Positions 14,106-26,660 are shown, counted from the stretch's first letter. The stretch: DNA of 64,000 nucleotides from Bombyx mori (GCF_030269925.1 NC_085119.1:8097001-8161000); one strand, 5' to 3'. The notes: generated by a model not told the origin, from the sequence alone. Program-made: numbers and translations.

Positions 14106-14225
14106 TGATGCCGGCGTTCACATCCCATAGGCAGGTACCATTTTTAAAACGAAATACGCACTTGGCTCATTTTCACGAATGACTTTTACGATTAAAGAGT
14201 AACATCCTTAATCTTAATCCATAAA
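14106..14225 (+). mobile_element. Old SINE fragment, 5' part
   Basis: Degenerate tRNA-type B-box region ('gcgttcacatccc') followed by 'ggtaccatttttaaaacgaa', as in Bm1. Its possible other part is at about 14365-14480, with a LINE tail between. Confidence 0.45.
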
Positions 14226-14352
14226 ATCTTTACTGAGAGTATTAAGCGGTAGGCAGCGGCTTGGCTCTGCCCCTGGCATTGCTGAAGTCCATGGGCGACG
14301 GTAACCACTCACCATCAGGTGGGACGTATACTCGTCTACCTACAAAGGCAAT
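14226..14352 (+). mobile_element. Non-LTR element 3' end fragment
   Basis: Same tail as 1420-1533 and the reverse of 2066: 'ggtaggcagcggcttggctc', then a short GC-rich stretch and an A8 tail. No coding sequence is left. Confidence 0.7.
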
Positions 14353-14364
14353 AAAAAAAAACTG

Positions 14365-14480
14365 AACAGTTGAGACATAGACCTCAAGTCTCAAGGCGGG
14401 TGGTGGCTATCACGTTGTGATTTCTACGGGCTCCGGTAACCACTTCATAACAGATGGACCTTGAGCTCGTTCGCCCCTCT
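14365..14480 (+). mobile_element. Old SINE fragment, 3' part
   Basis: Contains 'cctcaagtctcaaggcgggt' and 'ctccggtaaccactt', diverged Bm1-like body sequence. Similar old copies are at about 44133-44260 and 57782-57927. Confidence 0.45.
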
Positions 14481-15106
14481 ACGAAAAACGGCCACTGCCG
14501 TAGAGGAGATGGTGTAGTTAGTACATATTTTTTAAGTTCGTTAAAAAGTATAGATAGCTATATATACTCTGTAACGATCTTTGAAATCTGCACGCTAATT
14601 ATTCCAAAACATAAAAAAAACAAAACAAACTCTAAATTCATTAACATTATGAAGATGCAGTTGGTTTATTATTTAAGAAATAGCGGCCAATTACTTTCAA
14701 AGTAATTTTATTCGACTTGAAAATTCTGTTCGAATAAAACAATTAATATGCAAATCTAAAGAAATTATCTGATACACAACCTTATTTACCAATAGAGAAA
14801 ATGTAACGAATTTAAAGCTATCAATCGCGGAACTAATTTCGTCTTGATAATCATGATATAGCAACAAAATAGCAATTTACCCGACCATAAAAATAATTGA
14901 GTTCGAACTGCGTTCAGGCAATAAAAAGCGTGAAAGCAAGCCCAATAACCTTTAGTGGGGGAACTGTGAGAAAGGAAACACCTGCTAAATAGTGAGAAAT
15001 AGAGAGGGCTATTAGTAGCCACCACGTGGGCTTATGTAACGCCATACGAAAATTTCAAGGATCTATATTATTATACCACAAGCAATTAGAATATAAAAGA
15101 AATTTT

Positions 15107-15352
15107 ATTACTGGTGGTAGGACCGCTTGTGAGTCCGCGCGGGTAGGTACCACCGCCCTGCCTGTTTCTGCCGTGAAGCAGTAATGCGTTTCGGTTTGAA
15201 GGGTGGGGCAGCCGTTGTAACTATACTGAGATCTTAGAACATATATCTCAAGGTGGGTGGCACATTTACATTGTAGATGTCCATGGCTCCAGTAACCACT
15301 TAACATCAGGTGGGCTGTGAGCTCGTCCACCCATGAAAGCTAAAAAAAAAAA
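15107..15352 (+). mobile_element. Bm1-type SINE, 5'-truncated
   Basis: Starts at the family's frequent truncation point 'ttactggtggtagg' and runs to an A11 tail. The tRNA head is missing. Confidence 0.9.
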
Positions 15353-15354
15353 CC

Positions 15355-17425
15355 GCTAAATCTACTTAAAATATTCTTTATTGCTTCCTCGACATTTCTG
15401 GTAAGTAAGTGCGCTTAGGACAGTAAAAAGATCAATATATTGGTGATCTAATTTATAAATTTTAAACTCATGTTTTTGTACACATAATATATATCAAGTA
15501 TTTATCGCTTTAAATCTCACATTCATCATTACGTTTACGTATCTTGGAGCTGTAAAATCTGTAGTACAGATAAATGCATTGCTCCCACTAGAAAATGAAG
15601 ACTAGTGTTAAAGGGCATCTTTACAACACACTGGGGAGAAGACTAACCGTGAGTTATGACAGCATTTTCTCCACCCTTATGAGGAAATACGACAGTTTCT
15701 GCTCGTAGAACGGAGGGTCGAGTCTATGATTGCTTAAGCTTATGCTAGTACTGACTTATACCAGCCGAAGTAAAGAAATATGTTCTTGTTTGTCTCACTG
15801 TCAGTCTTAATGTCAACAATATAGAAATGGATTAATAAATAATAAGCCGCTGACGGTTATAAAGAGTAAAAAACATTTTTAGAAATAATGTAACTGGCGC
15901 AAATATTCATTTTACTACTGCTACTGAAATATGAGAGCGGGCGATTGCAGGCTAGTGAATACAATTGTCGAATTCTTATCCATTATGTCACATCGGTGGA
16001 TCTTATAAATTAAACAATATGTTATTCTATTAATTAGAAGATACGGTTTAACATCCTTCATAGCATAGTGATAAGATGCCTACTCAATTTATTCCTACAC
16101 GATTTGACTTTGTTTTCATTAATGTCGTTAATCCTCTAGTTTCGAGATGTGTAAAGCCGAGTACAAAAACTTCACCCTGTATATTTTTTAAGTCGTGCGT
16201 AAATTATTAGTCGTCTAAATAGAACAACAAAAGGAGTATTAGAAAAATAAACGGTTATTTCCTATACAAGAAAAAAAAACATAACAAAGGATAACAATCC
16301 CGAAGGCGATTGGAACAGAGCAAAGCAATTACGTCCAACGGCGCTTCGGTTGCAATATCGAAGTCTGTATTGTGGGCCGGACCGTGATCTAATATTCATC
16401 GTCGACAGGCATGCCTGTCTACATGGCAAAGCATAATACGTAATTAGATACGGCAAATGCTCTCAGGGTCAGAGCTCGGCCGCCAGACATGCATTATGCA
16501 CGAATCTAAATTGAATGTGCAGTTAAATGCGTGGATTAGCCGCAACCGACCTACATTAGGCGTCAGCATTTTTGTCGGATTAATGTACCTTAATTTCCGT
16601 TTGTAATGTTAATCAGTTAGGATACATATAATTAATAACGCCCAATCTATATTCTTGTCTGAAATCTTTTTCTTCTTCTTTATTTTTATGGCTCCGGCAC
16701 GGTTTGTACATTAGCCATTGTCAAGTAATAAGATTTTTATGATTCGCTGTTTTAATTATTAACAGTTTATGAATAATAAAAAACGAAGAAAATTAATCGC
16801 GGCATAACATGAATGATTAAAAACGAATTAAATTTACAAATGAGATGATATGTGATGAAATATATTCTTATATATAATATAACACTAAATAGACAAAATA
16901 AAACAATTCACACAACTTCGCTCCTCGCGTTCCCGCCAAGAAGTCCCTCTGTAATTTTGTTGTGTTTTGTGCAACCATGTTGCTGAAACATACAAAGAGT
17001 ATTTAATTTTAATCTCGAACATAGTTAGCTTCATATAGATTCAAGTGACATTTTAGAAGCACTTTTAGACGATACATACTGGACGAAACTCTACGAACCT
17101 ACAAAAATTCAATAATATGGAAATTTTCCTTTGCTCTATCTCAGGAAACTCTAAAAGGAACTTTTTGATGAAGTATTGATTGAGGGCCTTTGTGCCCACG
17201 TCAATTACTATTTTAAACAGATTGTACATCGCTTAAAAGAAGAAAAAAAATGTACGGAAAAATCCTCTTAATTAAAAAAATATAAAAAAGGTTTCCCAAT
17301 CGACTGCGAGAAATTTCCACTCATAAAAATGTTTTCCGTGAAAATAAAAATGGACATCTTCAACACTTGTTGGGTATCATTCAAGAGGATTATATCCTCT
17401 TTCTTTAGGGAAAATTTATTTACCA
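15355..17425. other. No recognisable gene
   Basis: AT-rich DNA; only short unsupported frames (e.g. 16262-16456). No repeat family is recognised. Confidence 0.4.
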
Positions 17426-17430
17426 CGAAG

Positions 17431-17680
17431 TTTTTTTTTATTGCTTAGATGGGTGGACGAGCTCACAGCCCACCTTGTGATAAGTGGTTACTGGAGCCCA
17501 TAGACATCTACAACGTAAATGCGCCACCCACCTTGAGATATACGTTCTAAGGTCTCGAGTATAGTTACAACGGCTGCCTTGCCCTTCCAACCGAAACGCA
17601 TTGCTGCTTCACGGCAGAAATAGGCAGGGCGGTGGTACCTTACCCGTGCGGACTCACAAGAGCCGTACCACCAGTAATAA
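17431..17680 (-). mobile_element. Bm1-type SINE, 5'-truncated
   Basis: Poly(T) 'tttttttttattgcttagat' on the left, the full 3' body, and a break at 'ccaccagtaata'. Minus orientation, head missing. Confidence 0.9.
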
Positions 17681-18379
17681 TTTTATTTTTTTGCCTCAGA
17701 CGATAGATGAGACACAAACCACGTGATGCTAATTGGTCTTAACTGGACTTAATAAATCGGATCAATCACTAAAATTTTCTTAAAATTTCCTACCCCAATA
17801 TTAAATAAATACTATGAAGTACATATTCAAACATATGTAAAAGTCGCTAAAATTATGGACTTGTTTTCATAGAGTTGATGCAAATTTTTGATACGACATA
17901 ATTAATTTTAAACTCGAAGTAAAAATATAGCTCTATAATGGCGATGTTGTTCTTAAAGAATTTATGTTCTCATCTTCTCTATACTCTGAGATCTCCAAGG
18001 GACCTGGTAAATAGCCGTAATCTTAGCACGCTCACGGCATCCCTGCCGCCGTATTTTCTCATAGACGGCAACAAGACTGAACAGGAGTAAAGCGATCATA
18101 ACTCACGGTTAAACATGGCCCGGTGTAATCTTACCCTGGGCGTTAACAATAATCCCTGTCCGTCCGTTCTATTGGTGAATCGGGTTATTTTTATTTATTT
18201 ACACATGTAATTAGGTTTGCGAATACGAAAATGTTACCACTAGATATTTTGGGAAATTCATGGAATTCACCTATTATTAATGTGTTTCAATCAACTTAAG
18301 CTCAATTTAAAGTAAAAATTAAAGTAAAGGAAGTTGTGAATTACTGAGAGTAAGAACTAAAGCCGTTAGCCAAGTTTTT

Positions 18380-18760
18380 ACCATATTGGTCATTATGAGA
18401 TTCGATCGGTTCTGGACACCACGATACAGAAGTTCGCGAATCTCCGGCAAGCCTTGATCAATCGCTCGTTCCCGCTGTTTCTACACGACCTCATACGGCA
18501 CAACAGACGGTCATTAAGCTACAGGAGATAGGGTTGGAAGTTTTGCGTCATTCACCATACACACCAAACCTTGTGCCGACAGACTTCTGCTTGTTCTAAA
18601 GTTTAGACAACTTTTAGCAGGGAAAAAACTGCCCAAGAGGCAGCTCAAAATGATTTTGAAGATTTCGATCTCACTTCTTCGAGGAAGGCATTGAATTACC
18701 ACTGTGCGGATAGACATGAATTGATACATCGTACCTTTCAGTTTCCGATAGTATAGTACT
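18380..18760 (+). pseudogene. Relic of a mariner transposase
   Basis: Translating the plus strand around 18500-18600 gives a mariner-like C-terminal catalytic region: 'QQTVIKLQEIGLEVLRHSPY', then 'PTDFCLF', where the D is the third catalytic aspartate of the DD34D type. It is followed by stops and frameshifts. No flanking TIRs are visible. It is much older than the two mariners at 59.8-62.4 kb. Confidence 0.6.
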
Positions 18761-18889
18761 CGAATATTATTGGGAATTTAGGACCAGGTCTCCAAATGAA
18801 CTCCAATAATTGACTTAAATAGCCCGTAGCGCGCTGTGAGAGCACGTCGCCTAATTACAAAAAGCAAAACAGATTTATATGAGATTATT

Positions 18890-19660
18890 AAATTTCTAAA
18901 AAAATATGTGTGGTATCGTGAGACACCGGATAGGAACGAAGTTCCTTATTATAATAATATTAATTTTAAGTTCTATTCGAGGTATAAAGAAAATAAAACT
19001 GGAGGTTTCGCAACAACCCACGGTCATTTTTGGTAACGCGCGAACTTATTGTGGTACACTTCATTCACGGTTGTTTGGATAGTAGTTAGTGTATTGCGCA
19101 AACGAACGCTCTGAGATCGTGATCAATTAATGATAAAAAAAAAACTTCAGAGGTGTCAAGGGACACCCGGATGGAACAAAGTTCCTTTCGATTAATTAGT
19201 GAAGGAATTGTAATTTTTTTTTTAAAGTTATAATAATAAATTACGGCATTATGAAGAAGAAAAAAACAATACTATGAACTAAATTACTATTGTTGGAACG
19301 CTATCTCGAGAAACTGTACTCATTACGCGGACCAATCGGATACGAGCAATGTCACGCGATAAGCGCCTACACGTTGATTGGTCAGAATGACGGATCTAAA
19401 AAGTGTCGTGACAACTTTTCGTAAGAATTTTTTCCGTCTAGCCCCCTTTCACAACTTAGCGATACGGAACTTCGTTCCAATATCTTATTATTTTTTGTAC
19501 GTTATTACAAAGTTAAGTCGTACACTGTGTGCATTACTAATTTGTGCGTTATTACAAAGTTAAGTTGTACACTGTGTACATTACTAATAAAAATCGGACA
19601 TTTTTTCCCGGTTAGGGTACCCCTCCGCATCGTCCCATAAGGAACTTCGTTCCAAAAAAC
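18890..19660 (+). repeat. Palindrome-ended repeat 'X' with nested second copy
   Basis: Runs from 'gagacaccggataggaacga' to 'ggaacttcgttccaaaaaa'. Both ends carry the 13-bp near-palindrome GGAACGAAGTTCC, followed by TTAT in the inward direction. A shorter relative with the same kind of ends (about 19140-19475) sits inside it. The reverse copy at 35590-41805 lacks that inner part, which shows that the inner block is an insertion. There is no coding capacity. The family is unknown to me; a non-autonomous DNA element is likely. Confidence 0.55.
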
Positions 19661-19699
19661 TTTTGGCGAAAATCAAAGCTGAAGTCTTTCGTTCTAAAC

Positions 19700-21140
19700 G
19701 AAGTCTATAAAAACACGTGTGACATTTGATTCTTGCACACACCTCGTTAGTGCAGCTTAATGCGCTGCCTGAAGCAATGCACGTTTTATTATGCTAACAG
19801 GCGTACGTTGTAATATTTTGAGTACGTCACCGGCGGTGACACCCTGCATATTTAAACAAAGGCGTCGCGATGCGAGATTCGAGGGAAATTGTTGCGCCAT
19901 TAAGCGTCACTTCGGATAAAAGTGTACATCTCCCCGCGCGCGTGCGGTGCAAGAAATTTTAAGTTCCATTTTGTTTTTCATTTAACGTTATTAAGAAGAA
20001 CTGTACAGTTGAGTGCTTGAGATGGCAAACAACATTGCAGCGATTTTAAATGTAAAAAATAAAAAAAAATGAAAATGGTATTTTAAATTTGTGTGTTTTA
20101 TCGAAAAATACAACTCCGAATTACAACACTTTTATTGTTTTTTTTACTGAAACTGAATTTTATAACAAAACATCCACAAATCAAATTTTCTAAACTTTTG
20201 AGATTTAATTAGCAAACGCAGTGGAACCTAAATTTGAATTACACAGCATTATGTATTTACGTTGATGTCTTCGAACATGATTAAATGGGAAAACATTGTC
20301 TTACCTAGGAAACTCGTTTATTAACAAAACCTATTACGTCCAAAACAATACTATAAAAATTTAAGAGAACTATCTCTTTCATTTGTTTGAAAGTGAAGTC
20401 GTCATTGAGAAGAATCGGCTAAAGATCTATTCAAGTCACCGGATGTTTTTGACATTCGAGCCACATCGCGACCTGTACGATTTACATATTACGTGACACT
20501 TTTACGGAAATCGCCATTGACTTCGACCTGATCGACTGAGACATCGAGGGCGATATTGTTTTTCGAACGCTTTCCGACATTCAGAGGCCCTTAAAGGGTG
20601 AACTGTTTTTTTATTGCTACTGAAAATTCCATGAGTGCTCTCGAACAGACATCTTTACCTTCGCAAATACTCCCCATATTTTCTCAGCTACGTTCACTGA
20701 AAATTTCATTATGTTGAACAAAGATTATTGATTAAATTACGCGAAAACATGCTACGTTAGACGCCAACGGGAGATTAAATTATTTAACATAAATAGCGGA
20801 CTTTGATATCGCGATACATATTTTCACCTTTGAAACTATCTCGTGAGCTTGTCATTGCAAACAACGTAGTTTCAGTTTAAGTTCAGATTTTCAAAGGCTT
20901 TGAAGTTTCAACAATTAAATACTAAAGGATCAAAGCTTCTGATATATACGCCGCATGATTCCGCTTAATACATCGATGGGTTAAATAATTTTAACTAGTA
21001 TCATTTTCATTGATACTAGATTTGATAAAAATATGTAAAACAATAAGAATGTGTGTAACAATAGTAAACATATTCATAAAATTAAAAGAAAAATAACTTT
21101 GCTAACTTTTTTTTCAATTATCATTATTGTGAAAGGCGCG
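19700..21140. other. No recognisable gene
   Basis: AT-rich; the patch at 20400-20600 is slightly richer in G+C but has no open frame or known motif. Confidence 0.4.
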
Positions 21141-21299
21141 TGTTACTAATATCTTTTAAAACTTTTTTTCCAGGCCGGGGGCTGAACCCTCTACGAGATC
21201 CCGTGCCTAGGGGGCGCGCAGGGTATATGCGACTTGACGATCTAATGTTGGGAGCAGATCGCGAGCCCAAGGATATTTTTACGGCCCTACCGCACTAAA

Positions 21300-21568
21300 T
21301 AAATAAATAAAAAAATAAATATTTACTAACAATCACGCCACGTTAACTGGCCCCGTGGTAAGTTCGTAAAGAACTTGTGTTACAGGTACCAGATAACGGA
21401 TATAAATGTAAGATTTTTATTATACACATACATATATTTAATATACATCCATAACCCTGGAAAAGACATTTATATTTACCATACAAATATCTTCCCTTGG
21501 CGGGATTCGAACCCGCGACCACCTTGTGTAGTGACCAAGTCACTTACCACTACACCAGACGGCCGTTA
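21300..21568 (-). mobile_element. tRNA-derived SINE (second family)
   Basis: On the minus strand it begins with a tRNA-like head: 'ctggtgtagtggtaagtgac' (A box) and 'gggttcgaatcccgcc' (B box). An AT-rich body follows and it ends in an (AAAT)n tail. It is different from Bm1. A second copy at 44797-45070 shows the same boundaries. This is a retroposon, not a tRNA gene: the anticodon and acceptor stems do not close. Confidence 0.75.
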
Positions 21569-21589
21569 AATGACTCCCCTATACTCTTA

Positions 21590-22520
21590 CACCTGACGCA
21601 CGATCTCAGAAGTCGTCAGAAACCGGTCAGAGTAAGGGAGTTCCCGCCGTCAACACTACAACCAGACTCGCAGCGCCACCCCGAGGACGTTCGACCGACG
21701 GGTCGTCGAGGCGATAGTCGACGACCAACAATGCCGATCTACTCTACCCTACCAGACCGCCCGGGCGATGCCGCTGGTGTCCCGGGATACCCCGCTGGTT
21801 CAGAACCAGCCTGCCGGGTCGAAACGCGATACACCGCCGACCGGATTGCTTTTCCACAGTATGTTCGACGACGACGATAGAGACGACGGCAATGCGGACC
21901 GCATCGCAGACCGCTACCGACGACGCGTCGTCCCTTCCTTTTGTTGCCAGCGCGCTAGAGTGACGGTAGCGACCGGCGATAACTCGACCTCCTCAGGTCG
22001 CCCCGTGACCATCACTTGGAGGTGACCGTCTCCTCACATGAGCCAGAGCTGGACGAACACCGTCCTCCAACCCCCGGCTCAGCGGCAGCGGCACGGGGCT
22101 GAGAGGAAAGAAGAGCTCTCTCTCTCCCGTTCCGCCGCCTCCTTCTGCAAGATGGTGGATCCACAGAAGTCGAGCATCGCCTGCCAGGATTCGTCGCTGC
22201 CAAGCATCTTACCACGATGGTCGGAAGCGACAAGTCCGGTCCTATTGTTGCGACGAGGACGCGGGACACTACGCGAGCGTGTGCTCCGACGTGTCCTTGT
22301 TACATCCACTGCAGTGGTGGCACTTCGGCGTCGGCTCCCTCCGGGCAACGATGTACAGGTAGCGGCCGAAACAGCCGTGTCTCGTGAGCAACACGGCACC
22401 CGGAAGGCGAGACGTCCTCGGTCGCGATTCACCCAGTCTGAGAGGCGTATCCGTTCGGATCGCCTCTTCGGTCTGTCACCCGTATGCGGGGTCCGTCAGC
22501 CCGCGAGACCACATCATTTA
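21590..22520 (-). pseudogene. Decayed R1-type LINE, ORF2 C-terminus
   Basis: GC-rich block. On the minus strand, broken frames give the CCHC-like finger that ends R1/R2-type reverse transcriptases ('CHHCSGCNKDTSEHTLA'). Then come 'GPDLSLPTIV' and 'FCGSTILQKEAAERERE', the usual end of R1-clade ORF2. Several frameshifts separate these pieces, so the copy is dead. The rest (21.6-22.0 kb) would be its 3' UTR. Confidence 0.6.
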
Positions 22521-23145
22521 AGCCTACATCATGTGTGTCTAAGATTGCCGCTACAGAAATTAATTGCTTGACAAATATTTGACTTTAGTTAAACTCTATA
22601 TTTTTATGTTAGAATTTAATTAAATAGTAATCAATATCTCAATAAAGCATGTAAAACCGTATATGGAAAACTCCCGCAGTAATAAATCAACCGATAAAAT
22701 ATCACCAAAAATATCCGGTGTCCATTGACAGACCGACAAATTGATCGTCCAAATTCAATATTTTTTAAACATCGGACGCAAACGGGATGCAACCAATCTA
22801 GAACGTGACACCGTACCGATGGGTACGTGTACAGATGACCGGTCCATTTGTTGTCGAAGCGATGCGCCGAGCACATCGACTCGCCTTAATTGAGCTATTT
22901 GTGCTAGTCCACCGTGACAACGCCGCAGCGTCACTTTATATCGCGCCGCTCTTCGAATAGGATATAAGTACCCCGTACATTACCGATGTATCATATTGGG
23001 ATTCGAAAAAAACAGAAACTTATTCACTAATTTACAACCTTACATTTTTATAATTCTTATTTAACTACTATAGTGCGCTCCGCTTTAAAAAGTAGTATAG
23101 CCGCCATACCACTGTAAATATGACTTCAAAATTAGAAACACAATC

Positions 23146-23742
23146 GGCGGCAGCGTTCATGTTGCGAATGACCTATGCGAGTGAGGTTGTCGCTCCTACC
23201 CACATAGACACCCTTTAATCCCGTTTTTGCAGGGCAGCCATCGGAACCCAGTGGCTCATGAGGAACGTCGATCCTCACAACGATCTGGGCCTCGAATCAA
23301 AAAATACCTGAAATCAGCGTCGGAACCATACTTCGATAAGGAGATGCCTCATAAAAAGCACCTCATCGTGGCCGCCGCTAACTACTTGCTGTCGCTGGCT
23401 CACGCAGGAGCCGATCAGCGTCGACGCCCAAGATACATCATTACGGATCAACTCCATCCACTGACACAATTATTAGACGCCTGCAGGTCTAGCACTACGA
23501 GCAAGCATAGAGACCACAGTAACCAAACGCGTTGAATTCGTTGAAGAAGTGAACCTTAACCTCAGTACGTCAGTCAGGGTCGCGATTCCGATCCCGTAGT
23601 GGGTGTAACTACCTTTGAGTAGATAAATCTCTTTCGAAGGCGCTTGGGCAGCTGTTCGCAAATCCAACCCATCCTGGCTGAGCCCGTGCTCGGGCACCTG
23701 TCTTAGTAAAACTGGAAAGTTTTTCAAAGTTATGTTACCGAA
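23146..23742 (+). pseudogene. Decayed Jockey-type LINE, RT C-terminus and 3' UTR
   Basis: The frame at 23227-23535 matches the end of the intact ORF2 (38518-41400): 'KYLKSASEPYFDKEMPHKKH' corresponds to 'KYMKSASERYFDKAMRHDNR'. It is followed by the LINE's typical GC-rich 3' UTR and 'actggaaag'. Substitutions are frequent; this is an older or different subfamily from the copy at 36.5 kb. Confidence 0.75.
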
Positions 23743-23949
23743 AATATTAAAGTAAATTTATCACTCAGTTAATATAAAAAATATAAAAATATTGGTATAT
23801 ATTTCATATTAAATATTTAAACAGTATATATTTTGTTTATTGTATGTATATATTTTCTACAATAATGTATTATCTATAGTACACCGCAACATACCTGCTA
23901 TATTTTTATATTTTCCAGAATTTCTGTAAATTAAACGGTTGTCTGAAAC

Positions 23950-24062
23950 AGATCGCTTTTAGCGATAAGACCACCTATTGTACAAATGTATCTGCTTTTT
24001 TGATTGTTTTTTGAATATAAATTGTGTTTTGGTGTGCAATAAAGTGTATTCTCTCTCTCTCT
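23950..24062 (+). mobile_element. RTE-like LINE/SINE 3' tail
   Basis: Contains 'gcttttagcgataagaccac' and 'ggtgtgcaataaagtgtatt', a 3' end that I associate with lepidopteran RTE-clade elements, followed by a (CT)n microsatellite. A reverse fragment is at 25401-25475. Confidence 0.55.
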
Positions 24063-24534
24063 GAGTTACTTGAATCCACCTTGAAACAAGCTTGAAATGT
24101 ATAGGCTTTTAACTGCCTCTGAATGATGATACTGCATTCGCAGAAGCCGGGAAAGTTCTCAGTCTACCGCCTGATTTCGAATGATTGCAAATTCAACGCA
24201 AACTCAAAGCAAGATCTTTGCTAAGACGCTTGTCGACTCTTGACGTCAAAGCATTCTATTGCGCGAATATGCGAATTATGATTTAATTTAAAATCGAGAA
24301 TTATATATATGTTGATGAAACATACAGAAAGTGTAGGTTATTTATCATTTCATTGTAGTAAAAATGCTCTCAAACCGTATAAAGGGATTTGAAAAAGCCT
24401 TTAAACGACGGTAACGTAACTAACGGTAGCTTTTTTTATCGTAAAAAAACAATTTTACTGAAACAAATCTTATCATCTGCCTACCTGTATACTACTAGGG
24501 AAAAGTGCGTAAAATCCATTTTTTTAGGTACCTC

Positions 24535-24795
24535 AACCACCGGCCACCATCCTGGCCGAACCCGTCGCTTGCGACGAAGGGATCGACGAGTAAATTAACC
24601 TATAAACACAGCCCACTGAGGTTCTCGCCGGACCTTCTCAGTGGGTCGCGTTTCCGATCCGGTGGTAGATTCTGCAAAGCACTGCTCTTGCTAGGGCCAG
24701 TGTTAGCAACACTCCCGGTTTGAGCCCCGTGAGCTCACCTGCACGTCAAGGAAATGCTGAAATAGCCTCTCAAGGCTATCGGCATACGAAGAGAA
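24535..24795 (+). mobile_element. Jockey-type LINE 3' UTR, second subfamily
   Basis: 'cccactgaggttctcgccgg' and 'gatccggtggtagattctgc' resemble the 3' UTR of the 36.5-kb LINE, but the end ('aatagcctctcaaggctatc', then an A-tail) is that of a sister subfamily, also seen at 34558, 41814 and 58370. Confidence 0.65.
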
Positions 24796-25267
24796 AAAAC
24801 CTTGAGTAAGAGTTAGATACGAGCTTACTGTTTAGTATTGATTCTAGGATATCAGCCTCGATAGTCATCTCTAGGAATACACAATATATCCAAAAGTTTA
24901 TTTTTTACTTTTTCTTAAAATTACTTTTGTTTTTTTTGCCTAGGTTATCTTCATAGTGATTAAAATATGTTGTAATTTTTACTTACCTGCTGCATTTTTT
25001 AATATTTTATACCTATAAACCTTTTTTGATATATATACGTCTAACGTGCAAGTAATTTAATAAAAACAAAATCAACAATAAGTAATGACTAATCAAAAAA
25101 AATGTAACTACAAATAGATGAATCATTGTTTTGTAATGAAGTCGCATAAAAACTAGTTCCGTATTATACACATTACTTATAATTATGTGAAGCTATAATT
25201 ATTGAAGTCTGAAGTCCACAAGCGAAACAAATATCCATTTGAAGCTAAACTAGGTAAACGTATTTTT

Positions 25268-25628
25268 GACTGGTGGTGGTAGGGCAAGAAGTCCTCGAAG
25301 AAGTGGGGGCAAGTGAGCGCCCACAAGTGGGTCACCACCATCACCCTGCCTATTTCTGCCATGAATACGTTTCTGATGCAAGGGTGGGGCAGCCATTTTA
25401 GAGAGAGAGAGAGAGAGAAAAGAGAAAGAGATAGGTATACTTTATTGCAAACCAAAACACAATTAACATTAGAAAAAACAGTCAACAAGAAGAGGTACAT
25501 TTTACTGTAAAACTTAAACTATACAACTCATATCTATATGGTGGCAGCATATACATATTGACTGGGAACCACTTAACATCAGGTGGGTCAGGGTTAAGAG
25601 CTCGACTGACCATATAAAGCAAAAAAAA
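25268..25628 (+). mobile_element. Diverged Bm1-type SINE split by an RTE-like tail
   Basis: Left part 25268-25400 and right part about 25531-25628 are diverged Bm1 ('accctgcctatttctgccat'; 'accacttaacatcaggtggg'). Between them a (GA)n run and 'ggtatactttattgcaaacc' is the reverse of the RTE-like tail at 24022-24062, so a short minus-strand RTE-type element inserted into an older SINE. Confidence 0.55.
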
Positions 25629-25981
25629 ATTGTTTATGGTACGAGTATATGCTGAGCTCAATTGGTTTGGTACCACAGCAACACAGTCTCAATAACTCCT
25701 TACACTGTGGTTAAAACAAGAGAAAATAATAATTTAATGTCACATGCGATCTTGACGGAGAGCAAAACATTAAAACTTCCAAAATTGTGTATTTGGAAAT
25801 TATAAAATAAATTAAAAAAAAGACATAAATATAGTTACGATGGGTAAATAAATTAATGATGATGACGCAGCTCTAATAATACTTAATGGCGTGGCAAACA
25901 ATATGCTGCTAAGGTTTTTAAATGTCATTTTCTTTTAAATCATGTATAGCCGAAACACAATTTACTCACTGAAGTCGCTTA

Positions 25982-26193
25982 AGCCTTGTTCGGACTAGGC
26001 GAGTATTTTAGTCGAGTACCGAGTAATTTAGTAGCTAAATGTGTCTGAGCACCAAAAATGTAGTCGAGTAGGTTAGTAAATAATTTAGTCAAGTCAATCC
26101 ATTTTGTTCTATTTTTTCGGGCGAGTAGCGAATAGTTTAGCCACTAAATTACTCGGTACTCGACTAAAATACTCGCCCAGTCCGAACAAGGCT
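25982..26193. mobile_element. Long-TIR MITE with TTA duplication
   Basis: A 212-bp element with nearly perfect terminal inverted repeats of more than 50 bp. Each end begins 'agccttgttcggact(a/g)ggc' and continues through 'gtcgagtaccgagtaattta'. It is flanked by TTA (25979-25981 and 26194-26196), the target size used by PIF/Harbinger elements. It has no coding capacity and sits in a diverged Bm1 copy at that SINE's own TTA. Confidence 0.8.
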
Positions 26194-26196
26194 TTA

Positions 26197-26660
26197 CTGA
26201 TAGTACGGCGACTTGTGAGCCTGCACGGGAGGTACCAGCACCCAGCCTATTTCTAAGGGTTGGGAATTTTTTTTTATTATTTTTTTATTCCTTAGATGGA
26301 TGGACGAGCTCGCAGCCCACCTGGTGTTAAGTTGTTACTGGAGCCCATAGACATCTACAACGTAAATGCGCCACCCACCTCGACTATAAGTTCTAAGGTC
26401 TCAGTATAGTTACAACGGCTGCCCCACCCTTCAAACCGAAACGCATTACTGCTTCACGGCAGAAATAGGCGGGGTGGTGATACCTACCAGTGCGTACTCA
26501 CAAGAGGTCCTACCACCAGTAATATACTGTGAAACTGAGACTCACAACTCATGTCCCAAGGTGGGTTTCAGCATTTGGGTTTTTGGTGCTGTGGGCTCTA
26601 GGAACCACTTAACAGTAGGTGGGCTGTGAGCTCATCTACCCATCTAAGCAATAAAAAAAC
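26197..26660 (+). mobile_element. Diverged Bm1-type SINE, interrupted
   Basis: Left part 26197-26265 ('gcctgcacgggaggtaccag') and right part 26524-26660 ('aggaaccacttaacagtagg' ... A-tail) form one old plus-strand SINE. It is interrupted by the minus-strand Bm1 at 26267-26522. Confidence 0.6.
26267..26522 (-). mobile_element. Bm1-type SINE inside an older SINE
   Basis: Poly(T) on the left, standard body, 5' break at 'ccaccagtaat'. It is much closer to the other young copies than the SINE it interrupts. Confidence 0.88.

Noticed and set aside
21497..21566. tRNA gene
   Set aside because: A- and B-box sequences belong to a SINE with a body and an (AAAT)n tail, and a second copy has the same boundaries; the cloverleaf does not close.
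21768..22571. Several overlapping GC-rich frames of 85-177 codons
   Set aside because: They are shadows in a decayed minus-strand R1-type LINE whose coding remnants are recognisable on the other strand.
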